Positions 24,786 to 37,100 of a stretch of 64,000 nucleotides of DNA are shown here, piece by piece. Source of the stretch: Diphasiastrum complanatum (taxonomy: Eukaryota > Streptophyta > Lycopodiopsida > Lycopodiales > Lycopodiaceae); NCBI GenBank assembly GCA_029204225.1, contig CM055110.1:19696410-19760409 (forward strand), given 5' to 3'. The number at the start of each line of letters is the position of its first letter. Position 1 is the first letter of the stretch. The position numbers and the translations under genes were made by a program. The notes beneath the pieces are model-generated. The model saw only the letters and a list, made by a program, of their open reading frames with translations. It made no database searches and had not been told where the DNA came from.

Positions 24786-27560
24786 CACACTTATTAGTCT
24801 GATTGTACATGAACTATGGCGGGGACCACTTGGTAAGCTTAGCCTTACAATACTTTAGTGGCGGAACCCACTAAGTGTTCAACCTAACATTCAACTCTTT
24901 CTCAACCTAATGTAGAAGAACATAACACCCTTGAATTGCCAATTGCCAATTTGTTTCCTTCGAGATATGAAATAATATTAGATACAAAAAATAGAAATCA
25001 ATCAAGGAAGTTATTGATGTCAATTCAATTTAAAATAACATTATTTATTCTGGCCTCAATGCATCACATGCTATAATTGTATGCAAATGATTAGTCTTTC
25101 CAACAAAATAGTTGATGGATAAGTCTAAATGGAAGGATGTACTTTGTTATCGAATTTTGACAACAAATTTATTTGGATCTTCAATCAAAACAAATTTCAT
25201 TGAATACCAACATCTCAATAGGTAGGCCTACGTGCCTTGTAATGGCTCCATGAGATGAATTTTTTTCTTTATATAAAGAAATCCAACTACAAGTTTTTTG
25301 ATCTGCAATGATCCATATCTTGGTTTTTTCTAGACTTAATATTGAGCATGAAATGTTAAAATCTAAAAAAATATCTTAAGAATGTAATATAGGGAATTGA
25401 GTGAGAATAATAATAATGCCCAAGCCATCTACAAAATAGATTTGAGTTATCTCCATTGATCCAAGCCTCAAAAAGAAATCTCACATTATTGAATTTTGAA
25501 TAAGTGCTACTATTGGTATAATAGAAAATAAAGTTACAAGAAATAATTATGCCTCTCTGAACTGGCTAAAGCTATTGAGTGGTAGAAAAGCCAAATGAAG
25601 CTCCTATATAGGGCAAGAATACAATTCATTAAGGAGTGTGCCAGATACATATCCTATGACATGCAACAAGATAAAACTCCAAATTTTTTTATTAAAGACT
25701 TTTAAAAAACTAGTTTTGATAATAATATAGTTCTCATTCATGATATATGAGAAGTCCATTTCTTTTCTCCAAACATTAAAATAAAATAATTGTCTATTAC
25801 ATATATTCTTCTAGATAATATTCTCCATCCATAACATTTTGTATAGCATGACTAAGTTTGTTAGGTTTTTTTATTAATAATTATCTTGTAGCTGGTAGAA
25901 ATTGTTTGAGAACTCAAAACTTTATGTTTGGCTACGTAATCACTTAGTATCTAGCGAAAGTTAGTTGTTAAAGATTGGATGTGATTTCCCATCACTACGG
26001 CTTTGTTCAATTTTTTATAGGCGTAGTCATGCATTGGAAGTAGGAAGTTTCCGCTATTCCATTACTCACCTATTTTCAACACCGAGCACCACACCAACGT
26101 CGTTGTAGTTTGTTTGCAATGGCTTACCAAGCCTCACGCTCCGAACGATGTTCACGACCGTAGAGGCACCACAAGGAAATGACTGCGATTATCAGGTGGC
26201 TGCAAAGATAAAGCATCTTCACGATCCTAGCACATGGATGGACAACGATGAATTGTAAGGACTACTACGACAACTATTAGGATTAAGTATAAAGTTGTTC
26301 TTTTAATCATGTAGCTTAAACTAATCATCTCTCCTATTCCTATATATATAGGATCAATGAGAGCGATGAAAAGGTAGATGAGTGTTAGTCATGCAGCAGC
26401 AGACACACATTGTCACACAAACATATATAGAATTAGTAGTAGCTAGTTCCTCATAAGAGAGAATACTCTCTTGCACTGACGCGCTGATTTGGAAAACAGA
26501 CAACACTTGAGAATGTTGTAAACATATTTTTGAAAATAGAGTTGCAATATTCTATCTAAGGTGTGTAATCTGTGAATGATTTTGATGCTTGCTTACAATA
26601 GATATGCTTTTGATGTTATTTTATCTATTGTTCATAAACTTAAATCAGGTCTATAGTGTCAGTCTGTAACTTGGAAGAAGATAGATCAGAGTACGCAACA
26701 ATATCTATGGCTAAGAGTTTACTAGAAGAGCATATTTCAAACTAGAATTGAAAGTACACTTGAGATGCCTCAAAGCTTACATTCCATCTATGTAATATTG
26801 AGTTATCTGAGATTTTGCAGGACGTTAGTTCTCTCTCACCTGAAAAGAATTATGAGATTAAGAAATCCAAAAAACCGACATTAACCAAGTACCAAAAAAT
26901 GGCGATCAAGAAAAATCGATTGTCCCATCAAGAAATGAGCCATATTCAAAAAGACCTTAAGAATAAAAGAACAAGCCTTTAAAACTAGAGTACTGCCCTT
27001 GGAAAAGTGGAAAAGACCCCAAAAATGTGTGCCTTATCACAAGTGCCAATGTGGGATTTGAAAATGAAGAATGAAGAAAAGAGAAAGAAAAATCTTCACA
27101 TTCTTGTTACATCAGAAACAGAAAAGGTACACCACCTTAAAGCCATTTGATCAAGGCAAGGTGTGGTCCAATTGCATGCAAGCTCTTGAAGCAAGAGTCC
27201 TACTACGTAAGATGAAGGTATTTAATGATAAAAGGAGGGTGACAAGATCACATGGGACAAGGGTACCAAAGTCTTCAAAATGTGATTATGGGATAACTTC
27301 TTTTGGCATCAAGCAATCATGGAAAGCCAACTCCAATTTTGATATATAGTTGGCAATTTTTACTCAAAGAAGATTTGAGAGATTAAGTTGAATGAGAGTT
27401 TTGGTTATGAGTTGAGAGCTCTTCAATCGTCAAATGTGACTGCCAGTTGGCTGGAGTCTGTTGGCATTCATCCAGTTCTTCTCAGAAGTTGCTTGCTGAT
27501 AAGCGGTGACAATTGGCCGTAAACAGTCTATCTGCATAAATGAACGTAAACTACCACAGA
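24786..27560. other. AT-rich intergenic or LTR sequence without supported genes
   Basis: Long AT-rich sequence with no open frame above 92 codons. The 92-codon plus-strand frame at 27071-27349 is Lys/Arg-rich and has no recognised motif. A block near 26650-26710 (AGTGTCAGTCTGTAACTTGG) resembles, loosely, the repeat pair at 42597-42715 and 55537-55700. The right part may be the LTR that ends at 27916. Confidence 0.4.
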
Positions 27561-27567
27561 AAAATGT

Positions 27568-27735
27568 GACACCGCATTTTTACATGTAATTCTTGACAGG
27601 CAAAAAATGCAAAAAAGACGACACTACATTTTTACTCGTAATTCTTGACAGGCGAAAAATACGAGAAAGATGACACTGCATTTTTACACGTAATTTCTGA
27701 TAGGCAAAAAATGCAAAAAAATGACACTGTCGGTT
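27568..27735. repeat. Tandem repeat, 52-bp unit with internal hairpin
   Basis: Units begin with GACAC at 27568, 27620, 27672 and 27723 (periods 52, 52 and 51). Each full unit contains TGCATTTTT or a close variant near its start and AAAAAATGC near its end, so each can fold on itself. If the LTR edge at 27916 is right, the array lies inside that LTR. Confidence 0.85.
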
Positions 27736-27916
27736 TTTGTAGAGAGAGAAAACCTGACACTGTTGTCAAACTCCGTGTATTTCTATAGACTGTGTAAAAA
27801 CACTTGTAATTTTGCAGACTGTATAAAAACATGGAAAAATTTGCAGAACTAGATAAACAGTTGGATGAAGATTAAAAACCGATTAGTCGATTAGTAGGAA
27901 GGAAAATAATCCAACA

Positions 27917-27930
27917 CTCCCCCTTACTTT
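27917..27930 (-). other. Polypurine tract and LTR edge (LTR to the left, ending at 27916)
   Basis: The minus strand reads AAAGTAAGGGGGAG followed at once by TGTTGGATTATTTTCC, the classic junction of retroelement interior and 3' LTR. It implies that the decayed ORF region to the right (28.2-30.9 kb) is the interior of a minus-strand LTR retrotransposon. Confidence 0.65.
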
Positions 27931-28211
27931 GAATCCATGAATGCCTTGATCTTTAAACTTAGTTTTGAACAGAGTCGTCGGCTCGTGAAAAAGGTAGGCT
28001 GCGATATACCTGATAGGTGGTCTGCTAGCTCTTGATGATCTTCTGAGAAATAGAGGAAGTTGATCATTTTCATCATATTGTAGTTGCTGAACTGCAACAT
28101 CGTCATCTTATGATTCGCCGTAAAAGTGTGAATCTTCTTTCACTTCCGTAAAACCAGGTGCTTATTGGCCGCAAAATTCGTTCCACAAAATTGGAGATCT
28201 CTCAATGGCCT

Positions 28212-30909
28212 CTACATCTCAGCCCGCTTGAGAACCTCCTGCTTGCCTCGTCGCCTTGCCGTATGTTTCTGCTCGCTCATTCTTCTCCCTAGGGCTTCAA
28301 ATACTTGGAAGCGGAGCTTACTTCCATATTTTAGTGGCCCCAGGTATTCTCGCACTTTCTCGATAAAACCCATCTCTTGCCAGTCTTCTATCATGGTAAC
28401 ATATCGGGAAGACATAAAGGCCATTCTGTAGTAGAGTCGGGCCATCATCTCGTGATTGTCTTCCGACTGGAGGGCCACGTTGGGATTGATTCAAATCTGT
28501 TCCAAGCTGCGATCCCAAAAACATTCTTGGTTCATCAAGAAGGCCATTGACCTTTAATATTCGGCGCTTTTCCATACACATAGATCGGCGTTAATTTATT
28601 TTTATGCCCACAATCCAGCAACTGTAATCTCAGATCGTCCATTGATGTGCTATCTAAGATTCCTAGAATTATCGTGAGTTTACCACTTTGACTCGTGATT
28701 CCTCTATGGGCCAGAGATTTTTTCGTTTGAGCGGCATATAGAACGGGTAAATTCTCTTCCATGCTAGTGCCCTCAGATATTCTTGCAGCCACCTGCTATC
28801 CCTTAAAACTTTGCTCTACCACGTAAATTGTGGTTGCAACGCCGCAATGATCTCAGCCCTTGTGGAATACTGGCTTTGATCGATTTCTTCTCTACCACCC
28901 CTCATGTTGCAAGGGTATCTCCTTTTGGACTCCTTGGTGCCCGCCACGTTACTTCTTGGCCTGGTAGGTGAGGTTGCCCTATGTTGTTGTGGTGGCTTCG
29001 CCAGGTAGTCATCCACGGCCTGGGTGCCTGTATCACTCTCTTTGGCCCGCTCTCTTGTGGAAGGCTTGGCTTCACCCGCATTTGTAGGCCTGGGCGAGAA
29101 TCTACATGTTTCTGGCGGATCAGCCAGGAAGTCATCATTGCCACCAATGTCAGTGTTAGTTTTTGAAAGGTCAGGGATGGAGTGATCAGGAGAGAGAGGC
29201 ACAGGAACGACAGATTTAGGAGGAGGCGGGATTAATAAATTGTATGCCACACTGGAGGAACTGAGCTATTGTAGGAACTCATCCCGTCGGGCTTTGTATG
29301 TATCAACTGGACCTTTAGATGGACCCAATAATTTTCTAGGAGGTGGTGGAGAGGAGGAGGGTGAAGAAACAGGGTAAGTAGGAACAAATGTTTCATAAAA
29401 ATTAAATGAAGAATAAAAATGGGGATTAAAAATAGGAAGTGGAAGGAGAAAAACTCTGGAAGCAGCTTGGGTTCTCTGGCCACCCGATCCCAAACTACCA
29501 TTTGCTGGCTGGGTTTGCCCATCCTTATTATCAGCTCTGTCATCTCCATCATCATCCCATGGTTTCTTCAAAAAAGTACCTGCTCAGGCCTTGCACGACG
29601 TGTCCCACAGTTGGTTCACCTTGTCCAAGACTTGTTGTGGGGCCTTAGTCATTTCTTTGAGCTGCTTCTGGAACTCAAGGATGATCTTTCCTTGTTTGGC
29701 CACAACATTTTCAAAATTCTTTTTCTCGGCTTCTCATTCTTGAATTAGCCGCACATACTTTTCCATCCGGATGGTTGTGGCCTGTGGGGCCTGGAACTGT
29801 ATATCCTTGGGCTTGACTAGAGGAGCATCAACTGTCATCGCACAAGACGGTCCATCTCGCGCTTGGTCAATTTGGGCCATTTGGCGCTTCAGTTGTTGCT
29901 GAACCTCTTCCAATTTTATCTTTTGTCTGGTCATCACGGATCTTATTTCTTCCGTCTTTCTTTTCTTTGGCCAACTTTTGCAGCTGTGCGATCTCGATCT
30001 CTTGGCTTTGGTACTGGACCTTATTTTTGAGCACTTGGTGTTGGCTTACCAACCAATGCATATGGTAGCTTGTTTCGAAAAGGCTTATCATTGAGAGTTT
30101 AGCTGCTTCAGAGAGCTTTTCAAGGTTGGTGATGGTTGGGTACTGATCAAGGGTATGAGTTAGTGATGTTAGTGCCATTAGCTTTACTCTTGTTCGTTGC
30201 TGGCGTGTTTCAAGCAGCTTGGCCTTGGATGTATCTGTTTCTTGTGATGCCGAAGATCCTTCTACTGTTGGATGTTGTTGGGAGGCTATTGGTGTTGCCT
30301 GTTTCGTCACCAGCTTGATGATGCTTGTATTTGGCCTTTTTAGTGCTGGCCCTTGTGGTGACGATATGTGAACACGGGACCGCTTGGACTTCTTGGATTG
30401 GATTGGAATATTTAAAGATTTTCAGCCACCTGCAACATCTCCCTGAGTTTAGGTCCATTGAGTACTTGCTGGATCGTGAGATCTATTATGAGGTTTCCTA
30501 GAAAGGTGGACGGTTGCTTGTTCTTGATGCACTCGTGGAGGCAATTCGAAGCAAACTGGGCCCAATCATAGAGATTCTGGCCATGCAATCATGAATCTGC
30601 CAACATGTGGAACATGGACATTGGGATCCGCATGATATTGGACTTGTAATGTTGTGTGTACTTGGTCAAGTAAGCACAAGCAGCAAGAGTTGGATCATTG
30701 ATGGCATCGAAACGATACCCATCCTTTGTCTTCCACTTTTCAACAAAGGGATCGATGAACATGAAATATGCTGTTGTTTTGATCTTTTGTAATGTTCTTG
30801 TAACTGCATTCGGTCCCCGAGGGAAGCCGAAGTTATGAAGGTCTGCTCCAGAAAGAAAGACATTGTATACACACACACACACGTGCGCGCGTGCGCACAC
30901 ACACCACAC
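28212..30909 (-). pseudogene. Decayed coding region for an unknown coiled-coil protein, likely carried by an LTR element
   Basis: Successive minus-strand open segments change frame and are broken by stops but keep a coding character for 2.7 kb. From the N-terminal side: a segment with YLTKYTQHYKSNIMRIPMSM and a stop after ADS (to 30589); continued sequence without a clear start (30458-30210); a heptad-rich coiled coil (30310-29867), with an adjoining Gln/Lys-rich stretch in another frame down to about 29734; a Pro/Ser-rich linker (29571-29266); an acidic, Arg-rich segment (29250-28816); and a C-terminal part with the words MALQSEDNHEMMARLYYRM (28478-28212). At least three frameshifts are implied. 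No pol motif is present. With the polypurine tract at 27917 this looks like a non-autonomous or gag-only element with an unrecognised ORF. A dead host gene is the alternative. Confidence 0.45.
30865..30904. repeat. 40-bp alternating purine-pyrimidine tract (Z-DNA prone)
   Basis: From GTATAC through (AC)n, a GTGCGCGCGTGCGC core and again (AC)n, every base alternates purine and pyrimidine for 40 bp. It then breaks at CC (30904-30905). Confidence 0.9.
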
Positions 30910-31295
30910 ACATATGATTTTTTACTGGAGGGATGATGAAATTTCACGACCTTGCGGTGGCATTGTAAGAGGCATAGGTCATGTGTAGCATATATGGACT
31001 TTGGTACCCATATAGAAGAGGAATCTGGAAGTCAATCTGAGTCAGAAACGTGCTTTTCTGCTGGTACCAAGTTGTCATCTCTGCAATGTCCAAGTTGTCA
31101 TCTTTGCAATGTCCAACTTACCCATCTGGATATCGATTTTATTTGCATCTGGATCATCTAAACCTGAGGACTGGTGGGAAGACATGCTGGAAACTGAAAA
31201 AAAAAAAAAAAAAAAGATATTTTGGAAAAAAGGGCACGGTTGAGATTTGAGACAGAGGTAACAGAGGTGGGGCTCAGGTGAGACTGTGATAGGTG

Positions 31296-31395
31296 GATGT
31301 GGTCGAGGTTGTGAAGGATGGATGCGGTTGAGATGATGAAGGATGGACGTGGTCGAGAAGGTGAAGGATGGACGCGGTCGAGATGATGAAGGGAG
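31296..31395. repeat. 25-bp tandem repeat, four units, core GGTCGAGA
   Basis: Units start at 31296, 31321, 31346 and 31371 with the pattern GACGTGGTCGAGAAGGTGAA and five further bases. The period and the core GGTCGAGA are shared with the larger array at 39707-39983. An A-run of about 18 bases precedes it at 31197-31215. Confidence 0.85.
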
Positions 31396-31948
31396 GACGT
31401 GGGCGAGGAAGAAGGCGTATGGATGCAGGTTGGAATGGAAAAAAGAGGAGTGTATGAAGTCAAGTTGGTAGAAAGACGAAAATGTTTGTGTAGGCTATTG
31501 GCGGTGAAGGAAAGTTTGTAGAGACATAATGGATTGGTTGTGGTGAGAGGAGGGTCGGTGAGATGAGGATGAAGTTGGAAGACAAGAAGTCTGCGATGGT
31601 GTTGGTTTTGAAAATGATATTTCACAATAGTGAAACTAGAGCGTGATGCGTGTTCCAACTGCACTACCCCTCAGTGCTTCGATGTGCAAGAGTTTGAGAT
31701 GAAAAAGTTTTACCTTCTGACGATATTAGATTTTTTGATATATGTGGTGATGGCGCTCGAACTTGTGGCATGATGGTATCGTGTGATAGTCAATGAACGG
31801 AATGGCTGAAGTATGAGTGATCGATGGAGTGGATGAGTGCCGGGAGTGAGGATATGTGCAAGAAAATCGCCAGATAGTTGTCGCGGAAAAGCTCTAAAGT
31901 TTGCATGTTGTTGAGGTAAGAATGTGTTCGTTCTTGACGTATTTATGG

Positions 31949-32435
31949 TCACTCTTCGAATCTCCTCGGTCGAGATTTTTGTAAAGTGCCTGACCTGGTT
32001 GACATCGTAACGAGAAGATGCAGTCGAGATTTCAAAAATCTTAAGGCTTTGGCTGGGCCTTCAAAGGATTGAGAAACTTTTGTAGATTCCCTTTGTGGTT
32101 GTGGCAGTTGGATGACTACTTCATCAAGTGCAAAGTCCTTAAACTTGCTTGGTAGTTCAAAATGTGGTTCCACAAAGTTCTCCGAAACTTTGGAAATCAC
32201 TTGTGTGGATGTGCTACAAGATGTGGAAGCTTGATCGGAGGGTTTGTCTTTTGTCTGTGCAGAGAATGGCTTGATAGGTTGCTTAAGCTTCTCGCGCATC
32301 TGTTTTTGTTGCTCAGTTAATTTTGTGTCAAGTATGGGATTTTTTTTGAAACCGAGGTTTTTCGATTTGTTGGGGAGGCGGTGTGGTTGCCTCGTGAATC
32401 AATTTTTCGTCTATTGTATCCCAGACTTCGTCTAA
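31949..32435 (-). pseudogene. Decayed retroelement-like ORF fragment
   Basis: The minus strand encodes 116 residues (32299-31949) with a Ser/Thr/Gln-rich start and then SKFKDFALDEVVIQLP. Sequence upstream in a nearby frame (to about 32435) is also coding-like. The last motif resembles ENFKSYTLDSVVIMLP in the degraded gypsy element at 58.4 kb, between its protease and reverse transcriptase. It may therefore be the same inter-domain region of a related element whose gag could be the fragment at 38430-39561. Confidence 0.35.
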
Positions 32436-32561
32436 GTTACAAGCTAACATTCACTAGCTATGCTAGAAAGCAAGACTTAAGCTAGAAAGCAGGAAGAGAA
32501 TGCTTAAGGAGGCTAAAGAGGAGCAATCATCATAAACTGAATAAAGGAATACAATGTTGTC

Positions 32562-33786
32562 TGTTGTAAAGCTACCTTTACAAGCTTTACTTTTGGCGCC
32601 ATCGGCGCCAGCAGCTCCCCTACTGCTCCCGGCGCCAATGGCGCCGGCGCCGCTCCCGGCGCCACTGTGACCAGAATCCAGCCGGCGCCAAGTTCCTATG
32701 GTTGAAAATCTTTGATCGGTTCTAGCGGAGTTCAGAGAGCTCAGATCGATGTGCAATCACCTCACACGATCTAGGCATGATTAAAGGAAGCCTGGGGATC
32801 AATAAAATCTAGAGAGAGAACAAGACTTTCTAGAAAGAGAAAATCCTAGAGAGAGAAAAATGTGCTTTACCAGCTTGGGTAGAGTGCTTGGTATGAGGGG
32901 GGTGCCGAATCACACCAATACTATAGGGGAGTGCGGGTTGCGACTCAGGGCGAGCTCCAACCAAGTCTCAGCCTCCCTTGTTGGAATGTTGTCATGGCTC
33001 TCGCCTTGGCATGCTAGCGCCCCGGAGACTAGGGTCGGTCACACACTTGAAATGTAACCTTCTCAGATTTATCAATAAAGTGGGATTTTCCTCAAACTGA
33101 CTGTGATTACCTTCTGGGTTTCAGTGTTCGGTAAAAGCGCCAGTTGTAAGGCCGCTTCCAAATTTTTAACTTGGCACATAGCTGAGGGTCGTATCCCGGG
33201 ACGCCAGCGGTATGCCGTCGGGACCATTCGGTCCGTGGCACCAGCGGTATGCTGTCGGGACCATTTGGTCCAGGAACTGGTTGTTTCCATATCTGTCGCA
33301 GCTTGTGGTTCTGAGTGTTCCTTGCATGAACGTGAATGGGTTAAGCTCTTGGGGAACGGGCTCTAACCTGTCGGCTGAGTTGGATGGCTTGCTTGGGTGG
33401 ACGTTACCTGTTTATGGCTGTCCAGTCTGGCGTGGCGCCAGGTTGGCTTCCAGCGCTCGTGACGAAGCTTTCAGTTGGTTAAGTCTGATGTAAGTCAGAC
33501 GGCTTGCTTGGAATGGATGTTACTCGTTTGTAACGAAGCCTCGAGTTGGTTAAGTTTGATGTATGTCGGGCGGCTTGCTTGGAGGGAAGTCACCCACATC
33601 GGGACCCCCGATCTGGCATGGCGCCAGGTTGGATCTCAATGTTGGTTTTCAAAACTTCAAGTTGGTTAAGTCTGATCGTTGTTGGCGAGTTGGCTGCTTG
33701 TATGTCAATTGGGTTTGGATGGCAAGAGTTGAAGGCTGGGAAGCTAAGTTGTGGTTCCCGGCTCCCTTTGGGATGCCTGCGCTACA
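32562..33786 (+). repeat. Solitary third copy of the 1.25-kb LTR, inverted
   Basis: It starts TGTTGTAAAGCTACC and ends GCCTGCGCTACA. It aligns along its whole length with the reverse complement of 4315-5560 and 8150-9395, including the GGCGCC-rich block (32594-32690) and AATAAA at 33074-33079. It is 1,225 bp, about 21 bp shorter. Neither a primer site nor a polypurine tract adjoins it. The flanking pentamers (TTGTC and CTACC) differ, so it is a solo LTR without a recognisable target duplication. Confidence 0.88.
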
Positions 33787-34238
33787 CTACCCTACTTATA
33801 CCCTCTCCCTGAATCAAATGGAGAATTTAAAAAAAGGGAGGGAAAAGGATTTGGAGGGAAAATAGTGCACCCTCCCAATAGGAGGACCCCCACTCCAAAT
33901 CAATGTCACCAAGTCCTAAAAATACAACCAAATAGGGCCCAAGGCCAGTATATGAATAAAAAGGGCCCTTAGGCCTGCTTATGCATAATAACAATAAAAG
34001 AATGGATGCGGCGAATGTAATGAGCCAAGTCCATAGCTCTCCCCTACAGAAAAACAAAGCCCTCCAGCAGCTAGCAAGCATAATGACTATTTGAAAACAA
34101 TAATGTAAGCATGCTAAATACTAAAAAATCATGAGCTAATGGAAATACTGATGGAGAGGACATAAGTCGTCACAACAAATACCCCAAAAGCAAGTACTAA
34201 GCAAATACGACAATAAAGAACAGTCATAGCTAACCGAA
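33787..34238. other. Non-coding, probably 3' untranslated part or LTR of the gypsy element to the right
   Basis: The segment follows the stop of the gypsy polyprotein on the minus strand. No primer site, polypurine tract or LTR partner could be assigned with confidence. Confidence 0.35.
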
Positions 34239-34577
34239 TCATGAAGCAGAGGGAACATCTACAATGACATCTGTAGTAGAGGAGAGAACTAAAGCCATGA
34301 GGGCTCGAGCCTGATCTGCCAATAATGGTGTATGATAAAACACATCAATAGGCTCCCAACTGGCTTCCTCAAGAGGACGACCATCCCACTGTACTAAAAA
34401 CTGAACCTCCCTATGACGTCGACTGTACTGAAGGCGAACCTGATGGATGGTGGCTGGCAAAAAAGGGAATAGCTCTGGCTCTATAGGAAATGTGAGATCG
34501 CGAGGAGCATCATCCTCAATGGCAGCTTGTAACAGGCTAACATGAAAGATATCACAAGCTCGTGTAGAATCAGGCAA
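34239..34577 (-). pseudogene. Gypsy C-terminal chromodomain
   Basis: After FHVSLLQ, the usual end of the integrase linker, the frame reads VQFLVQWDGRPLEEASWEPID, a chromodomain signature (aromatic/Trp cage with W-x-G and A-S-W-E). This places the element among chromoviruses, whose chromodomains are thought to steer insertion to heterochromatin. A TAG codon at 34578-34580 separates it from the integrase in the same frame. Confidence 0.88.
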
Positions 34578-35342
34578 CTATAACCGGTATGTGATAGGGC
34601 TGAGGCGATCCAAGACACAATAAGGCCCATAAAAGCATGGTGCAAGCTTCTCAGTAGAAGCATGACCTTGAACAAAGTGATGACATGCAAAGCGTAACCG
34701 TAGGTAAACCATATCACCAACCTGAAACTCAACATGACGGCGATGACGATCAACATAAGTCTGATAGCGCTGTTGAACATGCTGTAAGTGAGTAGTAGCC
34801 CTAGCAATAAGCTCACGAGCACCGGATAAAAAAGAAGCAATAGTAACTGGTGTATCATCAGGAGGAAGAGGCACCTCTGGCAAAAGTGGAGCATACCCAT
34901 GAGCCAATAAGAAAGGTGAAACTCCAGTGCTGGTACTAATAGAGCTATTATAGCTATACTCTGCCAAACATAAATGCTGGTCCCAATCCTTCCTGGAAGC
35001 AAAAACAAAATGTCAAAGGTAATCCTCAAGGATCCGATTAAGAAACTCAGTCTGCCCATCAAAAGTAGAATGATAAGCAATACCCATTAGAAGATGTACA
35101 TCCAAAATACGCATAAGCTCTGTCCATAACATAGATGTAAACTTACTATTCCGATCAGATAGGATAGTACGTGGCATACCATGCAGGCAAAAAATATCTG
35201 ACAGAAAAAGATGTGCGCACTGCTCAACTGTAATAGTACTACGGAGCGGTATAAAGTGTGCATGTTTCGAGAACCGATCTACCACCACCATACAAGAGTC
35301 ATGACCATGACGGGTATGAGGAAGACCAAGGATAAAGTCCAT
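34578..35342 (-). pseudogene. Gypsy integrase core and C-terminal part
   Basis: The core begins MDFILGLP, followed by VVVDRFSKHAHFIPL with the first catalytic Asp nearby, then TILSDRNSKFTS, where the second catalytic site lies in the D-R-x-x-x-F pattern. The GQTEFLNR block holds the catalytic Glu. After a short gap with stops, frame-identical sequence resumes with EYSYNSS and GVSPFLL-x-HGY, conserved in gypsy integrases, and a C-terminal VGDMVYLRLR segment. Two or more nonsense changes split the domain. Confidence 0.88.
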
Positions 35343-35459
35343 AGAAATATTTGTCCACTGGCGATGAGGAATGGGCCAACTCTAGAGCAAACCAGCAGAC
35401 TTAGCACGTGAGTATTTATTACGGGCACAAAAGGACAATCACGAATAAGATGGGCTAGC

Positions 35460-37100
35460 TCAAACTTCAATAGAAATTGTCTTTAAGACGTTTGTATACT
35501 TTTGAAAACCAAAATGGCCACCAATAGGGGAAGCATGAGCATCAGACAACAATTGAGGATGGATAGAAAGAGAACTGGGAATACATAAAGCACCATAGTG
35601 GTATAAACGATCATCAACAATAGTATAAACCTGGAACTTCCAAGAGGACGAAAGGGGATGAGTATGATAAACATCAAAAAATTCTGAACAAGACAAATAT
35701 GCGGTCGGTAAATCATCAAACCAAGATGGAACTGAAGCAACAATACTATGTAACAATGCAGGAAGACGAGATAAAGCATCAACGCCCGTGTTTGCCTTGC
35801 CTGGACGATACAAAATATCAAAATGAAAAGATTGTAAAAATTGTAACCAACGATATTGACGATCACTAAGATCACGCTGAGAAAAAAGATAACGGAGAGA
35901 CTGATGATCAATAATACTATCAAAGGGAACACGATACAAATAATGACTCCATTTCTTAAGAGCATGGATGACAGCAAATAGCTCTTTTTCATGTACAGAG
36001 TAATGTTGGTCATAAGAGCGCCATCGACGAGACTCATAAGCAATAACACACTCGGACTGACGTAGAAGAGTGCCTAAACCAATAGCACTAGCATCAGCCT
36101 CAACAATAAAACGCTGATCAAACTGGGGAAGACACATAACTGTATTAGAAACAATGGCATGACGTAAGGCATCAAAAGTAGTTTGACACTCAGAAGTCCA
36201 AACAAAGGCATGAGACTTCTTTAGTAATGAATGAAGCGGAGCAGCCACAGTGGCAAAATACTTAACAGGACGACGAAGATGGGCTGCCATACCTAAAAAC
36301 ATACGAACAGAATGAACATCGGTTGGGACAGGCCAATTCTCAATAGCTTGAACTTTCCGAGGATCAAGACGAATACATCCACCACAAATAAGAAAACCCA
36401 AAAATTTGATTTTAGCCACGACAAAAGAACATTTGGGCAATTTGGCGAACAGTTGATGCTTAATAAGTAGTTCAAACACAGAAGATAGATCTTTTACATG
36501 ATCAGACAAAGAAGTACTAAAAACAAGAATGTCATCAAAATAAACTAAGACACAAACACCTAAAAGAGGACGTAAAATATTATTCATAGCATTCTGAAAT
36601 GTCGGTGGACCATTCTGAACACCAAATGGAAGAACACAAAATCCATACAAATCCAAATGAGTACGAAATGCAGTCTTATGCTCATCAGAAGGACGCATTC
36701 TAATTTGGTAGTATCCAGAATGTAGGTCAATTTTGGAAAAGATGGAAGAAGTGCCAAGCTGATAAAAAAGGTCATCCATGTGAGGTATAGGATACTGATT
36801 ATGGATAGTCAGCTTTTTTAAAGCACGATAGTCAATCCAAAGGCATTTGGTTCCATCTTTTTTGGCAACAAGGAGGACAGGAGCACCAAAAGGACTATGG
36901 CTAGGAATAATGAGGCCCTGACGTAAAAGGGAAGCAATTTGGAGCTGGACCTTATCATGTTCATCTTTAGACATATGATATGGAGCATGAGAGGGTGGGG
37001 GTAGCACCAGGAGTAAGATCAATATGGTGGGTGACATCTCGTAATGGTGGCAGAGACATAGGTTCTGAAAAGACCACAGAATACGGATGCAATAAGTCAA
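35460..37100 (-). pseudogene. Gypsy reverse transcriptase, RNase H and integrase zinc finger
   Basis: This is the longest open block of the element (about 546 codons). The reverse transcriptase shows GLIIPSHSPFGAPVLLVAKK, the DLHSGYYQI block, a slightly mutated LPFG-x-x-N-x-P-x-TFQ block and the catalytic YFDD. RNase H follows with an EADASAIGLG start, the SVHEKELFAVIHALKKW helix and an RPGKAN-x-x-VDALSR end. The last part matches the H-H half of an HHCC integrase zinc finger (HASPIGGHFG). The start of the block as given is arbitrary, because the true frame enters from the protease through a frameshift. Confidence 0.92.

Noticed and set aside
31055-31066. A possible primer site (minus-strand TTGGTACCAGCAG) that would bound the 27.9-31 kb element
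   Set aside because: It differs from the initiator tRNA-Met site at several positions and the sequence after it does not start with an LTR matching the 27.9-kb edge.
31158-31664. 168-codon His/Ser/Pro-rich minus-strand frame
   Set aside because: Most of it is translation of the 25-bp tandem repeat and of an A-run; no independent support.
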